Shown piece by piece: positions 1-9,549 of a stretch of 64,000 bases of DNA. This stretch comes from Hyposmocoma kahamanoa (taxonomy: Eukaryota > Arthropoda > Insecta > Lepidoptera > Cosmopterigidae): positions 2,616,152 through 2,680,151 of the forward strand of contig NW_020653718.1 of the NCBI RefSeq assembly GCF_003589595.1. Direction: 5' to 3'. The notes under the pieces are model-generated. The model searched no databases and was not told the origin of the DNA. It saw only the letters and a program-made list of their open reading frames with translations. How positions within the stretch are numbered: the first letter of the stretch is position 1; the number at the start of each line of letters is the position of its first letter. The position numbers and the translations under genes were made by a program.

Positions 1-37
1 GTACGTTACGGCAGGCCGCACTGCACCGCATCGTTAA

Positions 38-484
38 GAGGGAGCAGAGGAAAAATTCCTAATCTTCGATTTGATTTTAGAGGGGTATATCCACTTTTAA
101 GTTAATAATAAAATATTGTATGAGTAACTACACGATATATTCAAGCATAGACACTAATCAGTAACATAAAACAATAAAGTTTCCTCGATAGATAAAAATC
201 ACGAAATGACCTCTAATTTTCACATTTTTTCGATTCATCCTCGAAATGCTACAGGTTATTGGGACACAAATTAGATAATTAATTATATTTATGCATGATC
301 GAGAACTGTCACTACGGATTTTTTAAATCCCTTTAGTTTTAGAGTTATTCCGCTAAAACGAATTTGGTACTTTTAATGCGCAAAATTCAACATCTCCTGT
401 CGCATGTCACGCAAACTTCAGGCATATTTTTGTCTCACAAATGTGGGCGGAGCCAACGTCAAAACTTTTTTGGCATGCTCCCGC
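38..484. mobile_element. piggyBac-type MITE, family H copy 1
   Basis: Non-coding element flanked by TTAA on both sides (34-37 and 485-488). Its short inverted ends read GAGGGAGCA on the left and TGCTCCCGC on the right. A second copy with the same TTAA flanks lies at 38041-38403 and is nearly identical over its last 320 bp. This copy has about 85 extra bases near its left end. TTAA duplication is the hallmark of piggyBac elements, and with no transposase this is a non-autonomous derivative. The family assignment rests on the target site only. Confidence 0.7.
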
Positions 485-488
485 TTAA

Positions 489-938
489 CAATAATCTTTC
501 TAAATCACTTTCGTACATTATAATGTAATGTCACTACATATTATCACTACCGCGTCTGTCTCTCTGTCTGATCGCGATAAACTCAAAAACTACTTAACGG
601 ATTTTCATGCGGTTTCCACCAATAGACAGAGTGACAGTGAAACTCAATAAGTAGTCTACCAGTATACGATGAGTGCTGAGAAAGGAGCGGCTGGTACTGA
701 CTACTTGGCCTGGGGCCTAGAGTGGCCAAGACTGCAATTCAGCCACTGATTACATGTAAATTTTTTTATAAATTACCCAAGTGGCTGAACGATTATCATG
801 CGGGTCTACCAGTAATCTCAGTTAAGTAACACAAACCGTTGTAAAGTTCAAGTATTTTTCTATAAATCTGGCCATACCTGTCATTTCTGTAAGCTGTGGG
901 TATGGTTTTTATAATACTTTGAATTTCCTGTATTATGA
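489..938. other. Unassigned stretch, possible repeat with inverted motif
   Basis: No coding potential seen. The part from about 560 to 640 (a run around AACGGATTTTCATGCGG and CACCAATAGACAGAGTGA) resembles a motif I associate with dispersed lepidopteran repeats. A diverged echo (CTGAACGATTATCATGCGG) follows at about 785-803. I cannot place it in a named family. Confidence 0.35.
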
Positions 939-946
939 GTGCCAGT

Positions 947-1471
947 CATCGAGTGTATAACCAGAAATAGAGACGAAATAAGGTCCATCCATCCCTGGTA
1001 ACTCACCAGGCAAATGGGCCTTATATCACTTTTAAATATCAACTCTCGTTTGCGCTGAAATCACAAATTAGAAAGCTGAAATAGTACAGCGCCAACAACT
1101 GACCTGTGTGTACGTCTCAGTATATTCCAAAAATATTCTGTATTTATTGTAATAAAGATACCTAATATCTCTAACTATGGGGGACTGTTCCATTCGGTGG
1201 TGTGGGAACAACAGCAAAACATCTAATTACAAACGGAATCACTTTTCATCGGTAATTAAATATTAAATATGTAATTTTGCAATTTTTGTCTATTATAGCA
1301 AGAATCAAGTTAAACTGGTCGATTTGATGTGAAACAATTGACGACACCCGTCAATTGTTTGCAATTCGGGATGGCCAATCGGAGCGCAGTTATCACCGGA
1401 ATGATTTGACAGAATACTTTTCAAACAAATAAAATGACATTTCTTCTCTATTTCTGGCTATATACTCGATG
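947..1471. mobile_element. hAT-type MITE, family E copy 1
   Basis: A 525-bp non-coding element bounded by a perfect 8-bp duplication GTGCCAGT (939-946 and 1472-1479). Its terminal inverted repeats are about 30 bp, starting CATCGAGT and including CCAGAAATAGAGA. An 8-bp duplication plus ends starting CA fits the hAT superfamily; P elements also make 8-bp duplications. A stem-loop lies inside (CAATTGACG at 1336 and CGTCAATTG ending at 1358). Further copies are at 15537-16813 (split by a LINE) and about 40321-40560 (partial, opposite strand). Confidence 0.8.
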
Positions 1472-1485
1472 GTGCCAGTGCAACG

Positions 1486-1602
1486 AAATTACAGGCACTT
1501 GGGCATTGTCAACTTATGTCTCAGGGTGACGGGCGCAGTGGCAGTGGCAGATATTTGCAAATTAAAGCTCTAAGCGGCACTGCATCTGCTTTGGACGAAA
1601 AA
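1486..1602 (+). repeat. Family A retroposon, partial
   Basis: Matches the middle and 3' half of family A: GAAATTACAGGCAC, CAACTTATGTCTCAGGGTGACGG, and the GGCACTGCA block. The start and the A-rich end are missing. It begins just outside the duplication of the hAT-type MITE. Confidence 0.75.
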
Positions 1603-1612
1603 AAAAATACGA

Positions 1613-2149
1613 ACTATACTCTTGGGTAACGATACCCAAGATATCTGGATATTCACGAGAATATCCAGACCAAAACCAGTTTAAAACAATTGCCAAGTTT
1701 TCCATTTCCTAAATTGGTCGTATCGGTAATCCAACCATGAACGTCTTTTTTCAGTATTCTCAGTACGAATCGTGGGCCACCGAGGTCGTTAAGTCAAATT
1801 TGATTACTTTTAGGTTCCGCCGAAATTGGATAAAAAGAACAGATACTCAAGTGTTGTTAACATCATGACTAAAACTATAATACAGATTTCAAATTAAATT
1901 TAGCTCAAGAGCTTTTATTAAATTAAATTTTCCTTCTAAAAGGGGGATAATATAAGCTTAAAATATTTTACGACGACGTAAATGGGATATGAAAGATTTT
2001 AATGGCTTTTATACAGCAATTACTTATTCGTTTAATGGCTTGGATGGATGTACGCTTTAGCTATTGAGAATTTCGTCTTTTTATTGTTAAATTAATGAAT
2101 TCCAAATGTCAAGCTACTTTGTATTCCATTTTCTTGTGAAGTACACTGG
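1613..2149. other. No recognisable feature
   Basis: AT-rich stretch without a supportable reading frame. A small inverted motif occurs at about 1645-1665 (ATATCTGGATATTC near GAATATCCAGA). Nothing else seen. Confidence 0.5.
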
Positions 2150-2527
2150 GGTGGATTATTATTATTGTAATCGTGGCACTTCGCATGGCAGTTTGTATTT
2201 GCGTACTTGATATATTTGGCAAACAATCACCATGTGTAAATAATACATACGTGTGACAAAGTATTTACCTTGTTTGCCTATTCGACAAACACAGTAAACA
2301 CCAAACTCGCGTTACCGTGCGCTGGTCGATTTCTCCATGCCCATCAAGTAAACCGTTTACAGTATAATCAATAGTTATTATTTTAACTCCTTCTTTGGTT
2401 CCATATGTAGACGGTCATATTTGTCAGTGTTTCAATGTTTGTCTGCACGTCAAATATTTTTCCAAATAATGGAGAATACAAGTATCCATGTGATGTGCCG
2501 CCATAATGTTTTTACATATTCAAGAGC
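2150..2527 (+). repeat. Dispersed repeat T, copy 1
   Basis: Shares long blocks with 39105-39680: GTGGCACTTCRCATGG, TTTGGCAAACAATCACCATGT, GTGACAAAGTATTT, CAAACACCAAACTCGCG, ACGTCAAATATTTTTCCAA and TGCCGCCAT. The other copy is interrupted by a family A element, so this is the empty-site version. No coding potential or terminal inverted repeat is evident. Confidence 0.7.
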
Positions 2528-2705
2528 GGCGGTAACAAAGATAACGGTTGATTCTCATTTGATAAGTTGGCGGTTCAAATATAGTATAATAAGACAAGAA
2601 GGGTACCTCCATGCAATTATAACAGAGCAGCTTGTATCTCGAGTTGACTTGTGGCTTTGTTGCTCGAGTTGCTCACGCATTGCATAGCGCGGGTTGTAAC
2701 ACGTG

Positions 2706-3105
2706 TAACAATAAGATTCCGGAGAATATATTAAAATTATCATTTCCTAAGTTTAAAAACTACATTAAAAATATTTTGATTGAAAAGTCACATTACAAAA
2801 TTGAAGACTACGTGCTACGCGCGGCGACCGCGTGCATCTAACTGTCATAGCAGAAAACACACTATTTGTTTAGTTGTACGTTTTATCTTAAATAAGCACG
2901 CGGGCGAGTTTGGCTTGAATTAGGTGAACGCGGCGGCCGCGAGGTTTTATTCTATTTACTAGGCAATATTTAAATGTTATTGCCTAGTAAATAGAATTCA
3001 GATTCGTGTGAGATTTCGCCTCGTGTAATTGGGCGCTAAATGTGACGTTTTCAAGTGTAAATTTATTTTACCTGTGGAATAAATGACTCTTTTGACTTTG
3101 ACGTT
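2706..3105 (+). pseudogene. Jockey-like LINE 3' end, decayed
   Basis: Translates to NKIPENILKLSFPKF and KNYIKN...YKIEDYVL, matching the C-terminus of the better preserved LINE at 15999-16776. The block CAAGTGTAAATTTATTTTACC and the tail TTTTGACTTTGACG at 3044-3100 are that LINE's 3' UTR and tail. The segment 2841-3035 between them is not LINE sequence and contains a GC-rich patch and a hairpin. Only the last about 45 codons survive; no function. Confidence 0.75.
2949..2997. repeat. Perfect 20-bp hairpin
   Basis: Arms 2949-2968 (starting ATTCTATTTACTAGG) and 2978-2997 are exact reverse complements, with a 9-base loop. It lies in the foreign segment inside the LINE 3' end. Confidence 0.9.
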
Positions 3106-4105
3106 ATTCTATAAAGAATTGAAACATTCGCTTGGTGTTTAAAAAATGACATCAAGTTATAGACATGTTTATTGTGTGTTTATGGTAATTAGAATTAGAG
3201 TGATGCAAATTCAGAATTATTCAGCATTTCATTTTGAATTTCATAAAAATACTTCCTTAATCGAAATACTAATCCTCGACTCTGATATAAAAATATCGAT
3301 ACGTAAATACTGCATTTAACAAAGGTTATTTTTATATAACACGAGAATACTGTGTTGAATACCTTATGAAAAAAAATACGATTTAACATGTAGGCACTAA
3401 AATAATAATGTGACAACCCTATGCTCCGAACGAAGTGTTGTTTTTCAAATGGCTTTAATATTGTTGATAAAAAAAAATTCTGAAATAAGTGCGTCTGTCG
3501 CTTACCCAAGTAAAATGAACCGTATTAGTAAGGAAAAAATATTTGAATTCCAGCTAAGGTAGTACCGACTCTTAAAAGTAACGCTAACACTGCATTACTC
3601 GTGTGGCAATCTTAGCTTTATGACGACGACGCAACGCACCGGCAGCGCCCTGTGTGTCATCGCTTTTAGGGTCCATTGAAAATGAGCATCATAACCTAAT
3701 TTCAATTGTGGCATTAGCTGAATAAGATATTAATAATTATTATATAATAATTGTATTCATTATTGTTCTTTGCTTCATTGTTTTACTTTTATTCCATTTA
3801 TTCTTTCATTTTGTGTATTTTCGTGTCTGATATAGCATAATAAATGCTTCTACTAAGTCAAATGTGCTCTGCACCTGGGTTTTCCAGGTCGACAAATTAG
3901 CACAAAGGAAATGAAACTCGGTGTTGACGACGTTCTAAGGCTTCTCGGCAGAACAAACTGCATGCAAATGGCACTTTTAATTATATTTTCACTTTTTACG
4001 ATATGTCATCAAGGCTCTTTTTTTATTACCCACCTCATGGTTGGGTTAAATTGTTAAATGAAATTTTGTCTACTATAATCACGCCTTAGGTCTATGATCC
4101 TCAAC
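3106..4105. other. No recognisable feature
   Basis: About 1 kb of AT-rich DNA. The longest open frame (3195-3509, minus, 104 codons) has no recognisable motif and an ordinary AT-rich composition. I see no repeat shared with the rest of the window here. Confidence 0.5.
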
Positions 4106-4193
4106 ATCCATATATACAAAAATATGTTTACAAATTCGGTAATCTATATTTAGAATACCGAATTTGGACAACGTAAACATATTTTTGTATGGA
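4106..4193. repeat. Interrupted long hairpin
   Basis: ATACAAAAATATGTTTAC (4114-4131) pairs with 4173-4190, and AAATTCGGTA (4132-4141) pairs with 4156-4165. Seven extra bases interrupt the right arm, and a further TCCAT/ATGGA pair lies outside. Family A begins immediately to the right. Confidence 0.9.
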
Positions 4194-4194
4194 A

Positions 4195-4425
4195 TATACA
4201 ATGTGACGGGACGAACAAGTCGTGCGCCTGGTGGAAAGCGACACACCTGTTCATAGCAGTCGCAGTGCCACTCAGAGCTTTAAATCGCAAGATTTGAGGG
4301 GCACTGCCACCGCACCCTTCAAACAGGAGTACAGTAATGTTCACATTACAGCTTGGCGGCAGAAGTAGGCAAGGTGGCAGTACTTCCCCGACACTTTCAC
4401 AACAAGCTCTACTGCTATTAAACCC
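4195..4425 (-). repeat. Family A retroposon, near complete
   Basis: Reverse-strand copy with the recognisable order (reading 3' to 5'): GACGGGACGAACAAGTCGTG, CACTCAGAGCTTTAAATCG, a gap where the CAACTTATGTCTC block should be, then the GCTTGGCGGCAGAA and CAAGCTCTACTGC ends. Confidence 0.8.
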
Positions 4426-4454
4426 TATTTATCTATTTTGTGAATTGATTCCAC

Positions 4455-4685
4455 ACCTACGTTGTGAGCTCCACACCTAAGAAACTAACCACCTCGTACG
4501 AATCGTTATGCTTCCACATTTATATGGCGAACAACTATGTAATGGAATTCCTTGACTACAGCTTATTCCCTGAACGCTGTGACCTGGTCATTTTCAAGGC
4601 GAGAGTGTATAGGCATTATTTAGGTGTTGCATGCTTCGTCACTTTCCATTAGGTGAGATGGAGGTCAAATTATTATATACTATTT
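4455..4685 (+). pseudogene. LINE C-terminal remnant (CR1/Jockey-like)
   Basis: Open frame ending at 4652 with the terminal peptide SLFPERCDLVIFKARV, the pattern (FPxxYxLxxFKxRV) that closes many non-LTR retrotransposon ORF2 proteins. The following bases (TGCATGCTTCGTCACTTTCC, then TAGGTGAGATGGAG) match, in reverse, family Q at 10690-10895 and 54950-55180. No catalytic domain remains. Confidence 0.55.
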
Positions 4686-4689
4686 TTTT

Positions 4690-4770
4690 TTATCAAAGTC
4701 AATGTCATAGTCAGACTCAGAGTCAGATAATCTATATTTCATAGAAATGCAAATTACAAATTACTTAGTC
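4690..4770 (-). repeat. LINE 3' tail, reverse strand
   Basis: TCAAAGTCAATGTC, TCAGACTCAGAGTCAGATAATC and TTTCATAG followed by GCAAATTACAAATTAC are the reverse complement of the Jockey-like 3' end seen also at 18550, 38432 and 39818. Only the UTR and tail are present. Confidence 0.65.
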
Positions 4771-5035
4771 TATTGTGGTTCACTTAATAACATTTTGAAT
4801 ATGAGCCTAAATATTAAATTTTGTGATTTTATGAAGATCAAATAACAGCGGCACATTTTCATTCCTTATTCTTGGACTATATACATATATAATAGGCTTA
4901 TAGTGGTAGAAGTATGAGAAGCTTAAATGTGCGCGAGTAGTCATCAACGGAAATTGAATTCCACAAAGAAACATACTTACAATTCTACTAACAAAGGCAT
5001 TCGATTTCAGTGAACACACATAGTCATCTGTAGGG

Positions 5036-5705
5036 TCTTTGTCGATCTGTGATCTAAGTGGCATCACACACGGTGTTGCGCTGCCGGCATACTGCGGTGT
5101 GAGTTACACGTCGACGCTTCAACCTAAACGCACGACGGAAGTTACACAACAGATGTGTGGTGTAATCACGGAAGAAAAAGACAATGGAAGTGTCTTAAGC
5201 CTCGATTACTATCAGAACCGAAGTTGCCAAAACTCACACATTTTTAATTTGAAACACTACAAAATCTTGATATCGATTCATTATTGATTGGATAGTTTCA
5301 AATTTAAAAAGAAATAACAAGTTCTGGATTGTTAATACATTTAATTTAAACTTTACCCTGTTGGCATATCGTTGAACCATCAACACCTATTATTACAAGT
5401 TACGACGTTTTGATATTATATTGAAATTTCAATCAATGAGCTGCCTCCAAACAGGAAGCGACCATATTAAAGGGCTTATATAAGCTTATTTATGAAATAC
5501 CATCACGGCATTTTGCACTCCAAAACAGCACAATAAGGCATTTTTCTACGATGTCAGGAAATTTGCACGAAAGAATGACACAACCATACCATACAAAGCG
5601 AAAATGGCAGACTGAGCTCAGATAGGTCTTTCGAGACCAATAGTTGGCAAGCGTCAGACGTTAACTAACCACTTTTACTGTATTTATTGTTCTGTGGGTG
5701 TAATG
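5036..5705 (+). repeat. Dispersed repeat N, copy 1
   Basis: Long similarity to 53700-54606: AATGGAAGTG, CTTTACCCTGTTGGCATATCGTTGAA, CTCCAAAACAGCACA, GCGAAAATGGC, AACTAACCACTT and CTGTATTTATT. The other copy carries a SINE that this one lacks. A third part is reversed at 27045-27440. No coding signature; class unknown. Confidence 0.65.
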
Positions 5706-5734
5706 CAGTAATGTCACAGTTATTTAATATAAGG

Positions 5735-6130
5735 GATAAAAATAAACCGACTGTTTTTGACAGTCGCCTTCACAAAGTCACATATGCTTTGTAGAGTCTA
5801 TACTTCTGTAATAAGATTCCGGTTCATATTCAAAATCTGTCACTTACGAGGTTTAACACTATAATGAAACAAAAAGTTATGAAGTTATAAAGGTTATTTT
5901 ATAAAATGGTATTTGAAATAAACGTTGTAATTGATAAATGTGAACAAATACTTCTTATAAAGCGTGACCTCTTTGAGTTTTTTACTTATAATTCCCAGGG
6001 GAGTCTGCGTTAGCTTCACGACTTAGTTTGTCTAATTTGCATTGTCTTTTATTATTTGTAAATCAATGCTAATTTGTGATAATTTCAAGTGTAATTTACT
6101 TATCTTATAATTTTGTAATTTAAATTCGAA
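5735..6130 (+). pseudogene. Jockey-like LINE 3' end
   Basis: Contains the peptides RDKNKPTVFDSRLHKVT and NKIPVHIQNLSLTRFNTI, with a frame break between. These are homologous to the LINE pieces at 6192-6435 and 38432-38880. The UTR-like block TAATTTCAAGTGTAATTTACTTATC ends it at about 6108. No catalytic region. Confidence 0.65.
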
Positions 6131-6191
6131 ATCGCTGTAATGCCGCCGATATCAACAGAATCTTTGTCCTGTAGAAGCGTGCGGTTAGGGC

Positions 6192-7260
6192 AAATTCAAT
6201 CTAGACCCCAGACTATCTTTGAAAGATAAGTTGAAGGGAATTAGCATTCTTACTCTAGCCTCACAGTACATTTATGGAAATGTAATTTATGTTAAGAATA
6301 ATAGTAATTTCTTTATGAAAAATAGTGATAGACATAATATTAATACGAGGAATAAAAATAAACTAGCTGTTCTTGATAGTCGTCTTCACAAAGTCACAAA
6401 TTCATTTAAAGCGCAAAGTATACGCTTCACGTAGGACGCACTATAAATTTCCGGAATGAATAAGAAAAAATACTATAAATGGTAAGAAATGAATTTATTG
6501 TTTCTCAAAATATTCTCCGTTAGCGTTAATGCACTTTTTCATACGAATGAACCAATTTTGAAAACATTTATGCCACTCCTCCGTGACAATCTCTGAAAAA
6601 GCCTCTTCAGGTGATGAAAATCGTTGACCGCGTCAGTGGTTCTTAATTTATAGAAATAAATAAAAGTCACAAGGTGCCAGGTCGGGACAGTACGTGGGAT
6701 GGCTCATAAGGTCAACGTTATTCACCTTCAAAAATTCATTTGTCTGTCTGGCCGTGTGAGAACTGGCATTATCGTGGTGCAAGCTGATGCGGCGTTTACG
6801 GTTATTTTTACGGAGTTTGTCAATAACTTCCGGCACACAAATGGTCGTGTACTAATCACTATTCACGGTACAACGATTCTCCAAAACGACGGTATCCACG
6901 TGTCCAGTTTTATTAAAAAAACAAGCAATCATCCGCTTAGAAGCACTTTGCACGCGCGCCACTTTCGTTGGTTTCGGCTCATCTCGAAAGACCCATACGC
7001 TCGATTGCTGCTTTGTTTTGGTATCGTAATTATAAATCCATGTTTCGTCACCTGTTGCTATGTCCCACACTAAATTTGATGCCCCTTCGTTGAATCTGGT
7101 AAGCATGACATTGCACTAAGTGACGCGATCTGTTTTTTGAGCTTTGCTCATTCTTCTCACGGGAATCTGCCTTACGAGTGAGCCGTAGAGTTTAACCAAA
7201 GTGGCGATTTCAAGTGTAATATGCTTGCTTAAGAAATAAATATTATTTTGATTTTGAAAT
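6192..7260 (+). pseudogene. Jockey-like LINE 3' end split by a mariner
   Basis: The left piece (6192-6437) encodes LKGISILTLASQYIYG...HNINTRNKNKLAVLDS, homologous to the LINE at 15999-16776. The coding region stops at about 6437, where mariner sequence begins on the opposite strand. LINE 3' UTR reappears at about 7131 (TTTGCTCATTCTTCTC, then GGCGATTTCAAGTGTAA) and ends with TATTATTTTGATTTTGA at 7260. About 250 bp of the expected LINE UTR is missing at the junction. Confidence 0.75.
6438..7130 (-). pseudogene. mariner transposase remnant (D,D34D)
   Basis: Two reverse-strand reading segments give a mariner transposase core. The first catalytic Asp is in TGDETWIYNYD (about 7040). The second is in LHHDNASSHTARQ (about 6780). 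The third is in HPTYCPDLAPCDFYLF, 34 residues further on, as in mariner. The C-terminal residues after FYLF read on in broken frames to a FEKQ-like end near 6510. The N-terminal DNA-binding half is missing, so the element cannot be active. It sits inside a LINE 3' end. The left boundary, near GTAGGACGCACTATAA at 6432, is inferred. Confidence 0.85.
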
Positions 7261-7600
7261 CACGCGATTTTATCTGTCGAGGTGTATCGCACAGACCGGC
7301 TACATTGATGCTCAAGTGTGACGCAACTCGCGGAATTGTAACAAAACAGCGCGACGCCCTGTGTGCTTCATTTGAAATTCAAACGTTGGAGCTATATATA
7401 TCGTAATTGAAGAAATCGAGTTTTTGGAAAAGGCAATCTTGCTTGTTAATAGAGATGAATGAAAATCGATTTGTTGTTATATACATTTGCTTCTATTTTC
7501 GTTAATTCGTAGATTGCTGGTTTTTTTACATACTTTACTGTTAATGGAAAACAATTTAATGAAACCTACGATGTGAGTGTTGTAGTGTAGTTACGTGTTT
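7261..7600. other. No recognisable feature
   Basis: Short unassigned stretch between the LINE tail and the SINE pair. No open frame or shared repeat identified. Confidence 0.5.
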
Positions 7601-7621
7601 AGAACTGTATGACGACCTCCA

Positions 7622-7705
7622 TAATCGAGTGGCTCTGGTTTCCATGATGTCCATCTCTGAGGTCCCGGGTTCGATCCCCGGTCGGGTTAATATAGAAAAA
7701 CTAAG
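7622..7705 (+). repeat. tRNA-derived SINE (type 2), partial
   Basis: The sequence CGAGTGGCTCTGG...GGTCCCGGGTTCGATCCCCGG has a B box (GGTTCGATCCC) and a weak A box, but the cloverleaf is incomplete and no 3' tRNA end follows. It is read as a SINE head rather than a tRNA gene. It abuts a 14-bp hairpin and then a second SINE of another type. Confidence 0.6.
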
Positions 7706-7707
7706 TA

Positions 7708-7742
7708 CTTTGTACTTGGTCGTTGAAAGACCAAGTACAAAG
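7708..7742. repeat. Perfect 14-bp hairpin between two SINEs
   Basis: CTTTGTACTTGGTC (7708-7721) and GACCAAGTACAAAG (7729-7742) are exact reverse complements around a 7-base loop. Confidence 0.9.
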
Positions 7743-7925
7743 ACACGACGTAAGCACATAGAGAAATTCGTGAGGTTCGTTGGTTCGTTCCGTGGCTTAG
7801 TTGGTATAGCGTCTGGCACGGTATGCAAGAAGACGTCGTCGGTTCGAATCCGACCGGATCGAAGGAATTTTTCTGAGTGTTCGTAAGTGTTTTTCTGAAT
7901 CTTTGTATTAATAATTATAGAAAAA
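7743..7925 (+). repeat. tRNA-derived SINE (type 1), copy 1
   Basis: Pol III-type promoter parts: A-box-like TGGCTTAGTTGG and B box GGTTCGAATCC within a degenerate tRNA-like head. The tail reads GAAGGAATTTTTCTGAGTGTTCG, then TTTGTATTAATAATTATA. The second copy at 46056-46220 agrees almost base for base, including about 45 bp upstream of the A box. The duplicated GTC in the anticodon-arm side (GACGTCGTCGG against GACGTCGG) shows it is not a functional tRNA. Confidence 0.8.
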
Positions 7926-8044
7926 CTATTTTTTCCATATTGTCTCGGTTCTATGTGTTTGTGGTGCCGCCGTTGTTTCCAATTTCTATTACACAAGTGC
8001 TTTACTTACTTTGATATCGGAGCAACGTATATGATGTCTAATAT

Positions 8045-8640
8045 TTGTTTAATTTTAAGGGTTAAAGTATGAAATTGCCGTTTCTTACTGAAAAATTTAA
8101 ACAATTTTTTTTTTTAACCTCGTTGTCTGTACATTTCTGCCATCTTACCGGAGGGTCATTTCGACCTTTGCAATAGAACTCTAGGGATCTGGACTCCATA
8201 AGCTGTGTGAAGGCATTTTGTACCGCTTCCTGGGAATTTGTTTTCGTGCAAAAAATAGTCCAAACGCGGAAAAAATGGTAGTCGGTTGGGGTGAGATCTG
8301 GCGAGTATGTAGGATGACGCATGGTTTCTAACTGCTGGTCTTGAAGTGTTAAAATTGTTTCGCGAGTGGTGTGAGGTTTTGTGTTATCATGGAGCAATAA
8401 TGGTGAAGCTGTTTTGTTTTTGTTCAAATGTCATATGTCATGTGTCATATGTCAAACCATGCCAGTAATTCCTTGATAGTTTGATACAGACCCGCTTCCA
8501 TCATCACGTTCAATTCATCGTTATTTACCTAAGTGACTGGTCTTCCTCGTGGTTTATTCTTCAAGCCGAAATTTCGAAAATTGTCGAAAAACTCACAGTG
8601 CATAATTTAGTGTTAACCCCATGTGGTTGCTGTATCCATC
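8045..8640 (-). pseudogene. mariner transposase remnant, internally deleted
   Basis: The reverse-strand frame 8062-8427 carries LLHDNTKPHTTRE and HPTYSPDLTPTDYHFF, the second and third catalytic Asp of a D,D34D mariner transposase, then a C-terminal tail. Upstream, about 8460-8590 encodes helix-turn-helix linker sequence: KNKPRGRPVT, a stop, then NNDELNVMMEAGLYQTIKEL, in a shifted frame. The first catalytic Asp and most of the middle are missing. It differs in sequence from the mariner at 6438-7130, so it is a separate lineage. Confidence 0.8.
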
Positions 8641-8650
8641 TTCATGTCAA

Positions 8651-9257
8651 AAGCTGAATGTAAAAACAATTGAATATCGAACAATCAAAATATCATGTTT
8701 TTTTTAAATTAAGATTGTTTTAGTTTTCCTCTGAAAAAAATTTCACTCTGAAATCTGACACTATACAGGTTGTATTTTAATTCGAAGTGGCTGTTCAGTA
8801 CAGAACATAAAAGCTTAGTTTAATTTTAGTTTATTTGTATAATAATATTAATATGAATAAAATAGTAAATATTTTTAGTCCTATTGTAGCAACACTGGTA
8901 ATTTTTGTTGTGGTCAACATCGGTGGCCATTTTTCTCTCTCTTCCAAAATTTGTACAAGTGTAACGAGCATGTTATTTCTATATAATAAAAAACATTCTT
9001 TTAAAATTTCTCAGCCTTTTATTCAACAGGCTACCACTTTAGCCTGATTTCATATTTAAGCCCTTATTATTTATTTATTTATGTATAATATGAATAAGCA
9101 TATTGAGGTGTATTGATGACATACACAATAATGTTTGCCAATGTATTGCGGTGAATGTATTTGCCAATCGGTGTAAGGTACTCGCCGATTATTGCCCAAG
9201 GTTCACCAGATGTACAGCAAAAAAGAATGTTACTAAATCTTAAGGAAACCCCTCCTA
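8651..9257. other. No supportable gene
   Basis: AT-rich. A 70-codon plus-strand frame (8835-9047) has a hydrophobic stretch (IVATLVIFVVVNIGG), but AT-rich composition gives such peptides by chance, so I do not call it a gene. Confidence 0.5.
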
Positions 9258-9549
9258 GAGCTCCTTGTGAAAGAGTTCGTTCGGGGAAGTACGGCCACCT
9301 TACCTATTTCTGCCGCCAAGCGGTAATATAAGCATTACTGAGTTTCGGTTTTCAAGGCTGTTGGCGATATTACAGGCACATGTGACGTGTCAACTTATGT
9401 CTCAGGGTGACGGGCGCAGTGGCAGTGCCCTTAAGATTATTGCGATGTAAAGCTGTGAGTGGCACTGCAACTGTTATGGACAGGCGTTTCGCTTACCACC
9501 AGGTGCAGGATTTGTTAGTCCTGTCACTTGATATCATAAAAAAAATCTA
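9258..9549 (+). repeat. Family A retroposon, full length
   Basis: The most complete copy. It starts AGAGCTCCTTGTGAAAGAG, passes through TATTTCTGCCGCCAAGC, GGCACATGTGACG, AACTTATGTCTCAGGGTGAC and GAGTGGCACTGCAACTG, and ends GTCACTTGATATCATAAAAAAAA. There is no terminal inverted repeat and no clear A or B box. The A-rich end suggests reverse-transcribed spread (inference). Confidence 0.85.

Noticed and set aside
6699..7073. 124-codon plus-strand frame
   Set aside because: It is the antisense shadow of the mariner transposase.
7786..7862. Possible functional tRNA gene
   Set aside because: A near-identical copy with a SINE tail lies at 46056-46220, and the arm carries an extra GTC. It is a SINE head, not a tRNA gene.
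7556..7996. 146-codon minus-strand open frame
   Set aside because: It runs through two SINEs in reverse; the peptide RPGIEPGTSEMD is the translated B-box region of a tRNA-like SINE, a common artefact.
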